DNA of 64,000 nt from Oegoconia quadripuncta (GCA_949316235.1 OX438757.1:17609505-17673504), one strand, 5' to 3'. Positions 53,696-63,831 are shown, counted from the first letter of the stretch. Made by a program: numbers and translations. The notes: a model not told the origin generated them from the sequence alone.

Positions 53696-54443
53696 ATTCG
53701 TCTGCATTTCACAAACTGACAATTGAGATTTACAATCACAATTCGGAATACATTGCTGAGAATGTTAGACGCTCATGTTTAGTGGGTTTTTAGTTAGGCG
53801 ATCTATGTAATACGTCTAAATATAATCAGTAGTGTACGCCGAATTGTCATAGTATAATTTGAATAGTCGTGCCCAACAGACGTCATGTAAGATTATGGTC
53901 AAACGCGTCTTCAGTCCATAAAACAAAAGTAAAATGCGCCGTTCTAACATTGAGACGGTTAGCCAAGGAGCTAATTCTGACAGAAAAAAGGAAAAAGACT
54001 TGGATGTATGGTGTAATACCCTTGCCTTTTAAGAGAACTAAAAAAAAAGGAGCTAATTCGCAATAACCTACTATGTGTCGACATTTTTAACTACTATAAT
54101 GCTTTTATTAAGAAGCTTTCTATTAACACTCCATTTTAAATCCTTTAAATATTTCCTTTTGCTTTATTGGACATTTTGCGTCTTAGACATGCTCCTGAAT
54201 CGATGTTGGATGGATCAGTGTCAGGTAATGGATCGGCTTTTCATGTATACTGAACGAGAATGACCTCGATTAAGGTAAATACGTCAATGTGGTTATTATG
54301 GTTCATGAAGAGATTTGTATTGATTAATTTGGTGACTTCCGCCAGCCGGTAAACAAACTAATAAATAAATAGATATGTACAGTGTACACTTATTTGTTTT
54401 ATTTATATAGTTTCCTATCCATGCCTTCGTCCAGGTGGACCTC
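53696..54443. other. intergenic, nothing recognised
   Basis: Short open frames without homology; no splice-site context that would support an exon. Confidence 0.4.
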
Positions 54444-54987
54444 GAAATAAATAAATATCCTTATACATACACACAGCACCATCTAGTTCGACACTAAGCA
54501 ACTAGGCTTGTATTATGAATAGATGGTTGATGTACTACACAAATACATTTTTGTTCTAAATACCTATATAAATGAAAACATTCATAACTCGGGTACACGC
54601 TATGAATTTTACAATTATTTGTATGACAAACGTGCCCCTAACGGGATCCGAATCAGCGCCCTCCTTACTATATGTGTGACGACCTGTTTAGTGTAGTGGT
54701 TAGCAACTCTGACCACTATACCTAAAGGTTGCGGGTTCGAATCCCGCTAGGGGCATACGTTTGTGTGATGAATACGGACAATGTGTACCCGAGTTATGGA
54801 TGTTTTCATTTATAATAAGTATTTATTTACAAAAAAAAAATGTATTTATGTAGTATATAAACCACCTGGTATCCACAATACAAGCCTATAGTTGCTTACT
54901 GTGGAACTAGATGGCACTGTGTGTATGTCTAAGGACATTTATTTATTATTATTTATTTATATCAGTTTCCAACCACTACACCAAACA
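54444..54987 (-). mobile_element. SINE B (minus) interrupted by another SINE B
   Basis: Body and part of the head at 54444-54668 (ATCCTTATACATACACACAG, CTAACGGGATCCGAATCAGC), with the remaining head tip at 54962-54987 (CCAACCACTACACCAAACAG). A plus-strand copy fills the gap. Confidence 0.82.
54679..54960 (+). mobile_element. SINE B, full length, nested
   Basis: GACGACCTGTTTAGTGTAGT head, GGGTTCGAATCCCGC, complete body and tail. It lies inside a minus-strand copy of its own family. Confidence 0.9.
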
Positions 54988-55385
54988 GAATATAAGAGCC
55001 TACTATCTCACTCGAGTATAGTGTAGCTTTCTGTGTCTGACACCAATGAAGCCACGTCGATTTCGTTCACGAATGTCATTGCAAATACCAATTTGTGTGG
55101 TGAAAAAATTGCCAATTATGACTAAAAAAAGCATGGACTCTTATTCTAGTATTTATTAATAATCTAATTTTAACTAATATAATAAAATAATGTAACTCGT
55201 ATACGTATCATTTGTATTCAACGAGGAAATGCTGCCTATGTCCTAGGAATCATGCCTCGGAGCCCCAGTTTTTTACATTTTTTGAGATAACGTCAGAGAA
55301 TTAAGTATTTTGATCTACTTCCTTAAGTTGTCGTGTGTCATTTCATTACATTACTTCCCAGAATTCGTTCCGTAGTAGCGACACT

Positions 55386-55763
55386 GGTGTCGATTCGGAT
55401 GTACACCAACTAAACAGTTTTAAAGTAGTGCTGTCTCTTTCTCCCTGGAACAATACGATGCGACGGCACCACTCTAACACTGGTTTTAGTTTAGTTGGTG
55501 TTTTTATTTATGCACAACAGGTTACCGCTTGACCTCAATCACACCTGATGTTAAGTGAAGATGAGGCCGAAGGTGGTAACGTACTGACCCAGAAACCCCA
55601 TCTTATTTGGGGGACTGGCTATCTTATCTTTGACAACCGGAACACAACAATGCTATTAACATTGCTGCTTGGCGGCAGATTTAGATAAGATGGTGGTAGC
55701 CAGGCGGACATTTAGAATGCCCTACCACCAATCACAATGTTGGTATACATCCGAATCGACACC
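55386..55763. mobile_element. palindromic MITE P, copy 6, split by SINE A
   Basis: Left end 55386, right end GGTATACATCCGAATCGACACC at 55742-55763 in pieces. The right arm is broken by a SINE A at 55501-55736, with GTTGGTG/GTTGGTA on the two sides. Confidence 0.85.
55501..55736 (-). mobile_element. SINE A, 5'-truncated, nested in MITE P
   Basis: TTATTTATGCACAACAGG to GCCCTACCACCAATCACA; the tRNA-like head is missing. Confidence 0.87.
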
Positions 55764-56479
55764 ATCATAGGTTATAAGGGCATCGTGGATTATTAACTGT
55801 AATTTTTTTTTATATGTAACATTATAAAACAGTTTTAAGAGTGTAATACAGGTACTTTGGCTTCGTGTTTTTAGTATATGAATCAAAAACACTTGTAATA
55901 TCAAATCAAATCAAATCAAATACGCTTTATTGTTTGAATAAGGAAGGTACATTTATTTTAATATTACCCCTGTAATGGTATTTTAATCAGGATTTCAGTG
56001 ATTGTAAGAGTAGGTACGTTATACTGTTGGTATACAAAATAAAATCAATCATTACAATAACTAATTAAGTTTATTTGCAAAACTAAAGTAAAAGCAAATT
56101 GCTTAATTAAATATTTTACATTAGCAGCATTAATAGTGGACGATTTTTAACCGAATTCAAAAAAGGAATCATCATGTATAGGTAATTCACGGTATTTCCG
56201 CCAATATGTATCGGTTTCAATAATTAAGGATCTCCAAAGTACATCATTAGATCTTCACCAATATGAGACCACCATAAATAATAAAAGAAGATAATCACAG
56301 CATTCAATTGAACCAACTAATGTGCCCTCTGAAGTACGGAAACCCTCGTATTCAAATGACACTAGTGGTCATCCATCCAAGGACTGACCGCGTCAGACAG
56401 TGCTTAACTTCGCAACTCGAATAGCAAATGCGCCACGAGTACTTCAACTTGTCAAATCAGTTTGCCTTTTGTGTATGCT
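55764..56479. other. intergenic, LINE tail only
   Basis: 55891-55960 is a LINE 3' tail in reverse, (ATCAA)n followed by TACGCTTTATTG. Otherwise nothing recognised. Confidence 0.45.
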
Positions 56480-56582
56480 AAGTTTTGTCCTTGTACATCA
56501 TCTCTTGCCATCATTTATTTGTGGTCGGCGCAGTAGGTACGTCTTTATCTTCCAATCTCCTCTATCAGCCGTTACCTCGTCA

Positions 56583-57336
56583 TGTTCAGTATAGAACCTC
56601 GCACGCTGTCGGGACTAAAATATAAAGACTGGCGCCATCTATCGGCGAACCCACCACTAATCGATTTATTGACGTCAATAGATACAAGTGTACCTTTCTC
56701 ACGGGTTCTAGGACAATTCGATAGATGGCGCATATCCAAATGTATATATAAGGTCTAACAAAATTAACCCGACAAACGTGGCAGAGTGTTTGTACCTATT
56801 ACGGAAAAAATAAAAGTTAACAGATTTTATTCAAAAAAATAAAATTTCGAAATGTAAATTTTGTGAGTTGGACCTTCAAACAAACACGTGCCGCGGTATC
56901 TTTGAAGACGTCGAATATACAAATCTGTGCGTCGAACGCTTGCCCCGGCGCCGCCACTTGCTGTGATTCATTGCGCCCTGTGCCCCGCCACCCGCCACCC
57001 CCTTTGACGTCTTCCATAGCAATGGAACGTTGCCGGTTTTTTCTCATTGATAAAACAAGGTACAACCGAAATGAAGTATAAGTTTGTTAATTTGTATTTT
57101 CATTTGCACTTACATTTAATTTTTTTACTCGGAAACAAAATTTTTAAGGCTAGTTTTTTTAATTAATATATTATTCTATTGTCATGTACGTGCAATTGCC
57201 AAAGTTTGTCGGGTTAATTTTGTTAGACGCTATATATACTGGCGCGCGGCCAGTTTTGCTTTCTCTTCGAATCGGTGCAACATTCCAACAATAAATCCTC
57301 GAAGAGACCGCAGCTGCCGTTTATCTTCTCCCAACA
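56583..57336 (-). mobile_element. solo-LTR-like element, copy 1, split by MITE G
   Basis: On the minus strand it starts TGTTGGGAGAAGATAAACGG and ends in ...CTGAACA, i.e. TG...CA. A TATATATA block is followed later by CAATAAATCG, the order expected of promoter and poly(A) signal in an LTR. About 265 bp after removing MITE G (56751-57230). Confidence 0.6.
56751..57230. mobile_element. MITE G copy 2
   Basis: Same ends as the copy at 10287 (AGGTCTAACAAAATTAACCC and complement). Inserted in the TATATATA block of the LTR-like element, duplicating TATA. The uninterrupted LTR-like copy at 58260 shows the empty site. Confidence 0.92.
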
Positions 57337-57540
57337 CATAATTCACGCTCTTTTCGTTCATATCACCCCTCACACAATCCATCAATTTTTTCCGTGGTCT
57401 TCCTTTTCCTTTCCGACCATGGACATTCATCACTCACTTAGTAACATGCGTTTCATCCCTCCTCCTAACATGTCTTTTTTTTATCCATCCTCGTTACTGC
57501 ACGTCTTGTCCTCTAATATGTGTATACATATATTCTACAA

Positions 57541-57546
57541 TTTATT
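57541..57546 (-). promoter_or_regulatory. candidate polyadenylation signal of RTCA
   Basis: AATAAA on the minus strand 74 bases after the RTCA stop codon. Confidence 0.5.
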
Positions 57547-57619
57547 TAAATACAGTCGAATTTAGAGCCTCCTCTGCCTTTATGAAATCGGTTAAAATTA
57601 TAATAATAATCTCATTAGC

Positions 57620-57697
57620 TTAATTTTTATTAACAAAGCCTATTCCTGTACATTCAATAATGTTTTGGTCACCATCAGGTCGCACGTTGAACTTTAC
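57620..57697 (-). CDS. RTCA: RTCA last exon (stop codon)
   Basis: 78 nt after TTTTTTCAG, encoding [15 protein letters not shown], then [10 protein letters not shown] and a TAA stop. Confidence 0.92.
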   Translation of the reverse strand, partial: VKFNVRPDGDQNIIECTGIGFVNKN

Positions 57698-60335
57698 CTG
57701 AAAAAACAACAGTCATTTTTATTCTCCTGACGACTACTAGCATTTAGATGATAAACATTCATGGACATAACCAGCCCGTTCGCATAACCAGGCTATTTCA
57801 CAATTAATAATGAAATATTATAATATAAAATAATAATTAATAATTTTGTAATATAAAAACCTTTTTCTTAAAAAGAGCAACCTCTCGAATTTCTTACTTG
57901 TTCTTCTCAGGGGAAAATTGCCTTTTGAACAAGCAGTAGCTTTAAAAATGTAAAATCTGACTATTTTAAGTTTACCCTGTGTACCTACAAAATAAAGCAT
58001 TATTGATTTGATTTAACGAATCGTATTTAACGTATCACGGGGCATAATCGTATACACTGTCTCCTTTGTATTTGCTCCGTGATCTTGACAATTTAATTGT
58101 TACCATTTACAGGCAGGATTTATTTGTGACACAATACGATTGTTTTACGTGCAAGATTGGCGAGGGGTTGCAATATTAATTACGTTATACCACCTCCACT
58201 TTTTCGCGGATCATCATCATCAGCCCGTAAACATCCCACTGCAGGGATATAGACCTTCCTGTTTAATATAGAAACTCGTCTGACGCTGTCGGCACAAAAA
58301 TATAAAGACTGGCGCCATCTATCGGCGAACCCGTGAACCCACCACTAATCGATCTATTCACGTCAATAGGTACAAGTGTACCTTTCTCACGGGTTCCAGC
58401 ACAATCCGATAGATGGCGCAAATCTAAATGTATATATTCTGGCGCGCGGCCAGTTTTACTTTCTCTTCCAATCGGTACAACATTCCAACAATAAACCCTC
58501 GATCAGACCACAGCTGCCGTTTATCTTCTCCCAACACTTTCTTCGTATATGAGTATGGGCCATAATCCACCACGCTGGCGGGACTTCACATGCCTTTGAA
58601 TTTTTATTTCTCAGGCAAGCAGGTTTCCTTACGATGTTTTCCTTCACCGTTCTAAGAGCAGTCGGATAAATGCACATAAAATGTTTTCTAACAAATAGGT
58701 AGCTTTCTTTAGATATAGGTATTTAATTTAGTAATCTAAATATATATAACTCAAAGGTGACTGACATAGTGATCTATCAACGCCCAGCCCAAACCACTGG
58801 ACGGATCGGGCTGAAATTTGGCACGCAGGTAGATGTTATGACGTAGGCATCCGCTAAGAAAGGATTTTGATAAATTCTACCCCCAAGGGGATAAAATAGG
58901 GGATGAAAGTTTGTTGTTTGTATTTTGATAAAATCTTCCACGCGGACGAAGTCGCGGGAGGAAAGCTAGTAAAACATAAGACTATATGATTAAAATTACC
59001 ACTGCGACTTTCATTGCGTCGGAGAATATACTTGGAACTTCTGTAACTATTTAAAAAAAATCGATTCATAACTTCTTTATATTATTTTTAACCGCCTCCG
59101 TGGCTCAACGTAAACAACATTGGGTTTACGATTCGGAGGTCGCGGGTTCGATGCCCAGCGGGGTACACGTTAAAGTACTCGGTTTGGTTGGTGGTAGGGC
59201 ATTTTAAATGTCCGCCTGGCTAGTTACCACCATCTTATCTAAGCCAAGCAGCAATGTTAACAGCATTGTTGTGTTCCGGTTGTCAGAGATAGCCAGTCTC
59301 CCAAATGTATTGGGGTGTCCAGGTCAGTACGCTTCCACCTTCGACCTCATCTTCATTTAACATCAGGTGTGATCGAGGCCAAGTACCAACACGTTGTGCA
59401 TAAAAAAAAATATTACCACAAATATTACGACTCAATAAACTATTTTTAGAAAACATAAAATAGTCATTGATAATTTTTTTACAACAAAATTTTAGGAGTA
59501 TACTTAGCATTTTCGACAACGCAGTGAAGTGCACAGTGGTAATTTTAATATAATATTCTAGGTTTTATAACTATACTAGTATGGGTATTTCCTATACTAT
59601 ACTATACTATACTATACTATACTATACTATACTATACTATACTATACTATACTATACTATACTATACTATACTATACTATACTATACTATACTATACTAT
59701 ACTATACTATACTATACTATACTATACTATACTATACTATACTATACTATACTATACTATACTATACTATACTATACTATACTATACTATACTATACTAT
59801 ACTATACTATACTATACTATACTATACTATACTATACTATACTATACCTAAAGCAAGCTACAGAATTGTTAGAAAACATTTTTATTCTATTACTGATGGG
59901 TACTCTATCCTTCTACAATAAAGCAGGAGCTTTAAGATGATAGGAAATTACACCACAAAAATTAAGTATTTTTACTAGAGTAAAATCAACTGTGTTAAAA
60001 ACGGCTTAACCGATTTCCACCAAACGTGGCTACTATCGCACAAACACCAGCGTTCAAAAATAAACATACTATTGTCAAATGTTCAGTCGTTTTGGCGCTA
60101 CAATGACACAGACAGACATAGGCTTCAAACTTAACACCCCTCTTTTTGTGTTGGGTATTAAAAAAAACAGTCGAATTGAGAAAGTCGCACCCTGTTTTGA
60201 AGTCCATTAATATGTGGATAATACCTTAGCTATGAGCTCTGCAATGTGCATAGCTGTCTTGGTATGGAGCGTCACTTCGCCTACTCTTACTGAAGACGTG
60301 CCCTCTGCCAACGCCATGTACAATATCAACTGGTC
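57620..60335 (-). CDS. RTCA: RNA 3'-terminal phosphate cyclase, last two exons
   Basis: RTCA converts RNA 3'-phosphate to a 2',3'-cyclic phosphate using ATP. Two minus-strand exons, 60335-60225 and 57697-57620, join in phase 0 and encode the C-terminal 62 residues. [14 protein letters not shown] and [20 protein letters not shown] match the family's C-terminal DQLIVFMALANG and TLHTQTAIHFAEQ segments. The end, [16 protein letters not shown], matches the conserved ECxGIG tail. The intervening 2.5-kb intron carries a LINE 3' end, an LTR-like copy, SINE A and a (TATAC)n array. Earlier exons, including the catalytic histidine, should lie right of position 64000 or among the repeats at 60-64 kb, but I could not find any. 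Confidence 0.92.
57742..58014 (+). mobile_element. LINE 3' end, family J copy 4
   Basis: TTTAGATGATAAACATTCAT to AATAAAGCATTATTGATTTG. RTCA last intron. Confidence 0.8.
58260..58536 (-). mobile_element. solo-LTR-like element, copy 2, uninterrupted
   Basis: TG...CA ends, TATATA block, GGCGCCATCTATCGGCGAAC shared with copy 1. Flanking 5-mers CTTCC and CTTTC differ by one base, a possible target duplication. RTCA last intron. Confidence 0.62.
58545..58680 (-). repeat. degraded LINE segment
   Basis: Contains TTTCCTTACGATGTTTTCCT, a block very common in lepidopteran LINE 3' regions. Confidence 0.6.
58740..58972 (+). repeat. GCGGACGAAG-type interspersed repeat
   Basis: AACCACTGGACGGATCGGGC to ACGCGGACGAAGTCGCGGGA and GAAAGCTAGT. 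RTCA last intron. Confidence 0.6.
59091..59409 (+). mobile_element. SINE A copy, full length
   Basis: ACCGCCTCCGTGGCTCAACG, GCGGGTTCGATGCCCAGCGG, body and A tail; a short internal deletion removes AATCTGCCGCC. RTCA last intron. Confidence 0.92.
59592..59848. repeat. (TATAC)n microsatellite, about 51 units
   Basis: Uninterrupted pentanucleotide array over about 255 bases with no visible impurity. The open frame of repeated YTILY residues across it is spurious. RTCA last intron. Confidence 0.98.
59990..60190 (-). repeat. interspersed repeat, AACGGCTTAACCGATTTCCA type
   Basis: Same type as 5519. It ends just before the penultimate RTCA exon's donor. Confidence 0.5.
60225..60335 (-). CDS. RTCA: RTCA penultimate exon
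   Basis: 111 nt (37 codons) between TTTCAG and GTATTA, encoding [20 protein letters not shown] and [17 protein letters not shown]. Both ends are phase 0. Confidence 0.93.
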
Positions 60336-60422
60336 CTGAAACAGAATCGTAATATAAAATTAAAATATTTTATTTCAGACAAATACAGTCCATAGTTCCA
60401 ATTAATTAATTTAAGATAAAAT

Positions 60423-60567
60423 GGTGTCGATTCGGATGTTCACCAACTAAATTAAACTAAAACCAATTTTAAAGTAGTACTGTCTCTTTCTCCCTGGAAT
60501 AGTACGATGCGACGGCACCACTCCAAAACTGGTTTTAGTTTAGTTGGTGTACATCCGAATCGACACC
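60423..60567. mobile_element. palindromic MITE P, copy 7, intact
   Basis: Best-preserved copy: 145 bp, GGTGTCGATTCGGATG and complement at the ends, CTGTCTCTTTCTCCCTGGAA in the middle. Confidence 0.92.
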
Positions 60568-60599
60568 ATTATTTGAGACTGGGCTCATCCTCTGCTCGC

Positions 60600-60862
60600 A
60601 GGCTCATGGAGACCTGAGAACGTGAAGTTCGACGAACCTGCTCACCAGAAGAGAGTCCAATCTGTCTCCCACCATCCTTAATACTCTATTAGAGCTCCTG
60701 CGCTCTCCGTACCGTTGACGCACTCTTTTTGCGCATCAAAGCGTAGAATTCATCCACGCTGGCATCGGCAAACATTCCAGATGGGCTACAATAGCGATGG
60801 GGGCGGAACAGAGCCCTAAATACGTTATTATATTGGATACGCAGAACATTGAAAGTTTTTTG
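60600..60862 (-). pseudogene. LINE reverse transcriptase C-terminus, family D (downstream flank of the 44-bp array)
   Basis: Minus-strand reading: KTFNVLRIQYNNVFRALFR, then CSPSGMFADASVDEFYALMR, KKSAST, and after a frameshift SSNRVLRMVGDRLDSLLVSR. This is the C-terminal stretch of a non-LTR reverse transcriptase. Confidence 0.82.
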
Positions 60863-62190
60863 TGTAAAGCTGGCCCACAGACTGCTCGTGTAGAATGTCT
60901 GACAGATGTAAAGCTGGCCCACAGACTGCTCGTGTAGAATGTCTGACCGATGTAAAGCTGGCACACAGACTGCTCGTGTAGAATGTCTGACAGATATACC
61001 TATCGCTGGCCCACAGACTGCTCGTGTAGAATGTCTGACAGATGTAAAGCTGGTCCACAGACTGTTCATGTAGAATGTCTGACAGGTGTAAAGCTGGCCC
61101 ACAGACTGTTCATGTAGAATGTCTGACAGGTGTAAAGCTGGCCCACAGACTGTTCATGTAGAATGTCTGACAGGTGTAAAGCTGGCCCACAGACTGCTCG
61201 TGTAGAATGTCTGACAGATGTAAAGCTGGCCCACAGACTGTTCATGTAGAATGTCTGACAGGTGTAAAGCTGGCCCACAGACTGCTCGTGTAGAATGTCT
61301 GACAGGTGTAAAGCTGGCCCACAGACTGTTCATGTAGAATGTCTGACAGGTGTAAAGCTGGCCCACAGACTGTTCATGTAGAATGTCTGACAGGTGTAAA
61401 GCTGGCCCACAGACTGCTCGTGTAGAATGTCTGACAGATGTAAAGCTGGCCCACAGACTGTTCATGTAGAATGTCTGACAGGTGTAAAGCTGGCCCACAG
61501 ACTGCTCGTGTAGAATGTCTGACAGATGTAAAGCTGGCCAACAGACTGTTCATGTAGAATGTCTGACAGGTGTAAAGCTGGCCCACAGACTGTTCATGTA
61601 GAATATCTGACAGGTGTAAAGCTGGCCTACAGACTGTTCATGTAGAATGTCTGACAGGTGTAAAGCTGGCCCACAGACTGCTCGTGTAGAATGTCTGACA
61701 GATGTAAAGCTGACCCACAGACTGTTCATGTAGAATGTCTGACAGGTGTAAAGCTGGCCCACAGACTGTTCATGTAGAATGTCTGACAGGTGTAAAGCTG
61801 GCCCACAGACTGCTCGTGTAGAATGTCTGACAGATGTAAAGCTGGCCCACAGACTGTTCATGTAGAATGTTTGACAGGTGTAAAGCTGGCCCACAGACTG
61901 CTCGTGTAGAATGTCTGACAGATGTAAAGCTGGCCCACAGACTGTTCGTGTAGAATGTCTGACAGGTGTAAAGCTGGCCCACAGACTGCTAGTGTAGAAT
62001 GTCTGACAGATGTAAAGCTGGCCCACAGACTGTTCATGTAGAATGTCTAACAGGTGTAAAGCTGGCCCACAGACTGCTCGTGAAGAATGTCTGACAGATG
62101 TAAAGCTGGCCCACAGACTGCTCGTGTAGAATGTCTGATAGATGTAAAGCTGGCCCACATACTGCTCGTGTAGAATGTCTGACAGATGTT
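60863..62190 (-). repeat. 44-bp minisatellite, about 30 units, derived from LINE coding sequence
   Basis: The unit contains GTAAAGCTGGCCCACAGACT, then a G(C/T)TC(G/A)TGTAGAATGTCTGACAG part; two variants (GCTCGTG/CAGATG and GTTCATG/CAGGTG) alternate in runs. On the minus strand one frame of each unit reads CQTFYTSSLWASFT, and both flanks are the neighbouring parts of the same reverse transcriptase. Because 44 is not a multiple of 3, the motif moves through all frames, which gives several meaningless overlapping open frames. Confidence 0.95.
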
Positions 62191-62345
62191 AAAAGCGTTA
62201 TTTTGACTTCAGCCGTACACCGAGCCAACCTGTGTGCCAACATATTATACTTACTAACAATGCTCTACGCTCCCTTTCAATATCTAAGTTATCACTTAAA
62301 TTATCAGTAAAAGCCGCTCTAAAAGTTCTACAGGGTGAGATTCGG
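62191..62345 (-). pseudogene. LINE reverse transcriptase fragment, family D (upstream flank of the 44-bp array)
   Basis: Minus-strand reading: TDNLSDNLDIERERRALLVS, then in another frame MLAHRLARCTAEVKITL. DIERERRAL...NMLAHRFARC..EVK is the usual order just before the segment that forms the array unit. It is cut at its upstream end by a SINE A. Confidence 0.82.
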
Positions 62346-62347
62346 CG

Positions 62348-62590
62348 TCGGTTTGGTTGGTGGTAGGGCATTATAATTTCCGCCTGGCTAGCTACCACCA
62401 TCTTATCTAAATCTGCCGTCAAGCAGCAATGTTAATAGCATTGTTGTGTTCCGGTTGTCAGAGATAAGAGAGCCAGTCCCCCAAATGTGTTGGGGTTTCC
62501 GGGTCAGTATGCTTCCACCTTCGACCTCATCTTCACTTAACATCAGGTGTGATTGAGGTCAAGTACAAACACGTCGTGCATAAAAAAAAA
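62348..62590 (+). mobile_element. SINE A, head missing
   Basis: Starts at TCGGTTTGGTTGGTGGTAGG in mid-body and runs to the A tail. Confidence 0.87.
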
Positions 62591-62680
62591 TTGCTGTGTT
62601 ACTCTCCATGTGTTACCGGATGAGTTTTTTTACCGTAACGAAAAAAATAGGGCATATTAGGTAAGTGAAATAGAAGTTCT

Positions 62681-63077
62681 TCTTCTTATTTTTGAGGATG
62701 GCAACCAGTCAACCTCATTGTCGAGGTACATTACTGCCAGTTTCGAGTGAAAATTTTTATTTATATCTTATTTCTTCAGTTTATAGGTCAGTCTCAATCA
62801 AAACAAGTAATTCGTCGTATACAGAGTCTAGTCACGGTCAAGTCATTCTTCAGTAAAGTGGCAGAATGCTTTACAAAAGATTTTGGCGGCTTCTTGTGGG
62901 AACCCGAAAGCTCCGTTACGCACTTTAATTTACACTTCCCTTCACCTGTACACCAACACTAACGTTTGCTGCACAATATTCTGCCATTATTAAGCTTCAA
63001 AAGTTAGAATGCACAAATTTTAAGACTTATAAAGAAAAATGCTACTTCACTCGCCGAGTTCCCGCCAAAAAGCCGAA
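62681..63077 (-). mobile_element. SINE R copy 5, nested in MITE C
   Basis: Starts TTCTTCTTCTTATTTTTGAG (tail complement) and ends GAGTTCCCGCCAAAAAGCC. Flanked by AAATAAGAAG-like host duplication: GAAATAGAAGTT before and after. Confidence 0.85.
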
Positions 63078-63302
63078 ATAGAAGTTATTGGCATTGGTAG
63101 TTTTTTTTTTTTTTTTTAATGCACGCGTCAACCAGATATTGATATGCATCTGGCGGGATTCGTAGGATTCCTATCATGCGAAATTTATTTTGAAGTCTTA
63201 TTTTTTATTTATTTATAATAGTACAACCACATCACATATATTATATAATTTCAGAAAATTTGTAGATGTAATTATTTCTAATATAATATGTGACAATTTT
63301 TT

Positions 63303-63600
63303 TGTTTTTTTTTTTATGTGAGAGAGCGGCAAACGAGCATGCGGGTCACCTGATGGAAAGTAATCACCGCCGCCCATAGACACCCGCAACACCAAAAGTA
63401 TCACAGATGCGTTGCCGGCCTTTGAAGAAGGTGTAGGCTCGTTTCTTGAAGGTTCCAATGTTGTACTCGTTCGGGAACACCGCTGCCGGAAGTCCGTTCC
63501 ACAGGGTGGTCGTACGTGGTAAGAAGTTTCTTGAGAAACGTACAGTGGTAGACTTCCACTCATCCAGGTGATGTGGATGGAAATTTAATTTTCTCCGAGA
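63303..63600 (-). mobile_element. LINE 3' end (GGCGGCAAACGAGC family)
   Basis: T run, then GAGAGCGGCAAACGAGCATG, GTCACCTGATGGAAAGTAAT, CGCCGCCCATAGACACCCGC and about 200 bp more. Longer version of the copy at 16494. Confidence 0.8.
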
Positions 63601-63831
63601 AGTGTATCGGTTAAATTACGGTGTACATAACAATTACGTATTTTCTCCAAGTTTATTTAATTTAATGATGTAATTATGCGGAATAGACTACAAACGCGAC
63701 CGTCAAATAACAAAATTAACGCTTTATTCGATGACAGTTCCGAAAAAAAAAAAAAAACTACCTATGCCAATACATTCTATTTCACTTACCTAATATGCCC
63801 TATTTTTTTCCTTACGATAAAAAAAACTCAC

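Larger units (their letters stand above)
56480..57440 (-). pseudogene. RTE-clade LINE C-terminus, split by an LTR-like element
   Basis: On the minus strand, 57435-57340 reads MNVHGRKGKGRPRKKLMDCV, then RGDMNEKSVNY. The expected continuation, EVTADRGDWKIKTY, is found at 56580-56500. The 0.75-kb piece between is an LTR-like element that itself carries a MITE. Confidence 0.78.
62626..63831. mobile_element. MITE C copy 4, interrupted twice
   Basis: Ends TTTTTACCGTAACGAAAAAA (62629) and CTTACGATAA (63830). Interrupted by SINE R (62681-63077) and by a LINE 3' end (63303-63600). An inner T run at 63102-63118 adds length. Confidence 0.78.

Noticed and set aside
54075..54263. Possible exon before a GTAATG donor
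   Set aside because: Hydrophobic low-complexity reading with no recognisable family and no partner exon.
59581..59940. 119-codon open frame of YTILY repeats
   Set aside because: Pure pentanucleotide microsatellite.
60863..62190. CRISPR-like array
   Set aside because: Units are contiguous 44-bp tandem repeats without unique spacers, in a eukaryotic genome.
60689..62243. Minus-strand open frames reading FYTSSLWASFT repeats
   Set aside because: The 44-base period rotates the frame every unit; the frames are open because the unit lacks stops, not because a repeat protein is encoded.
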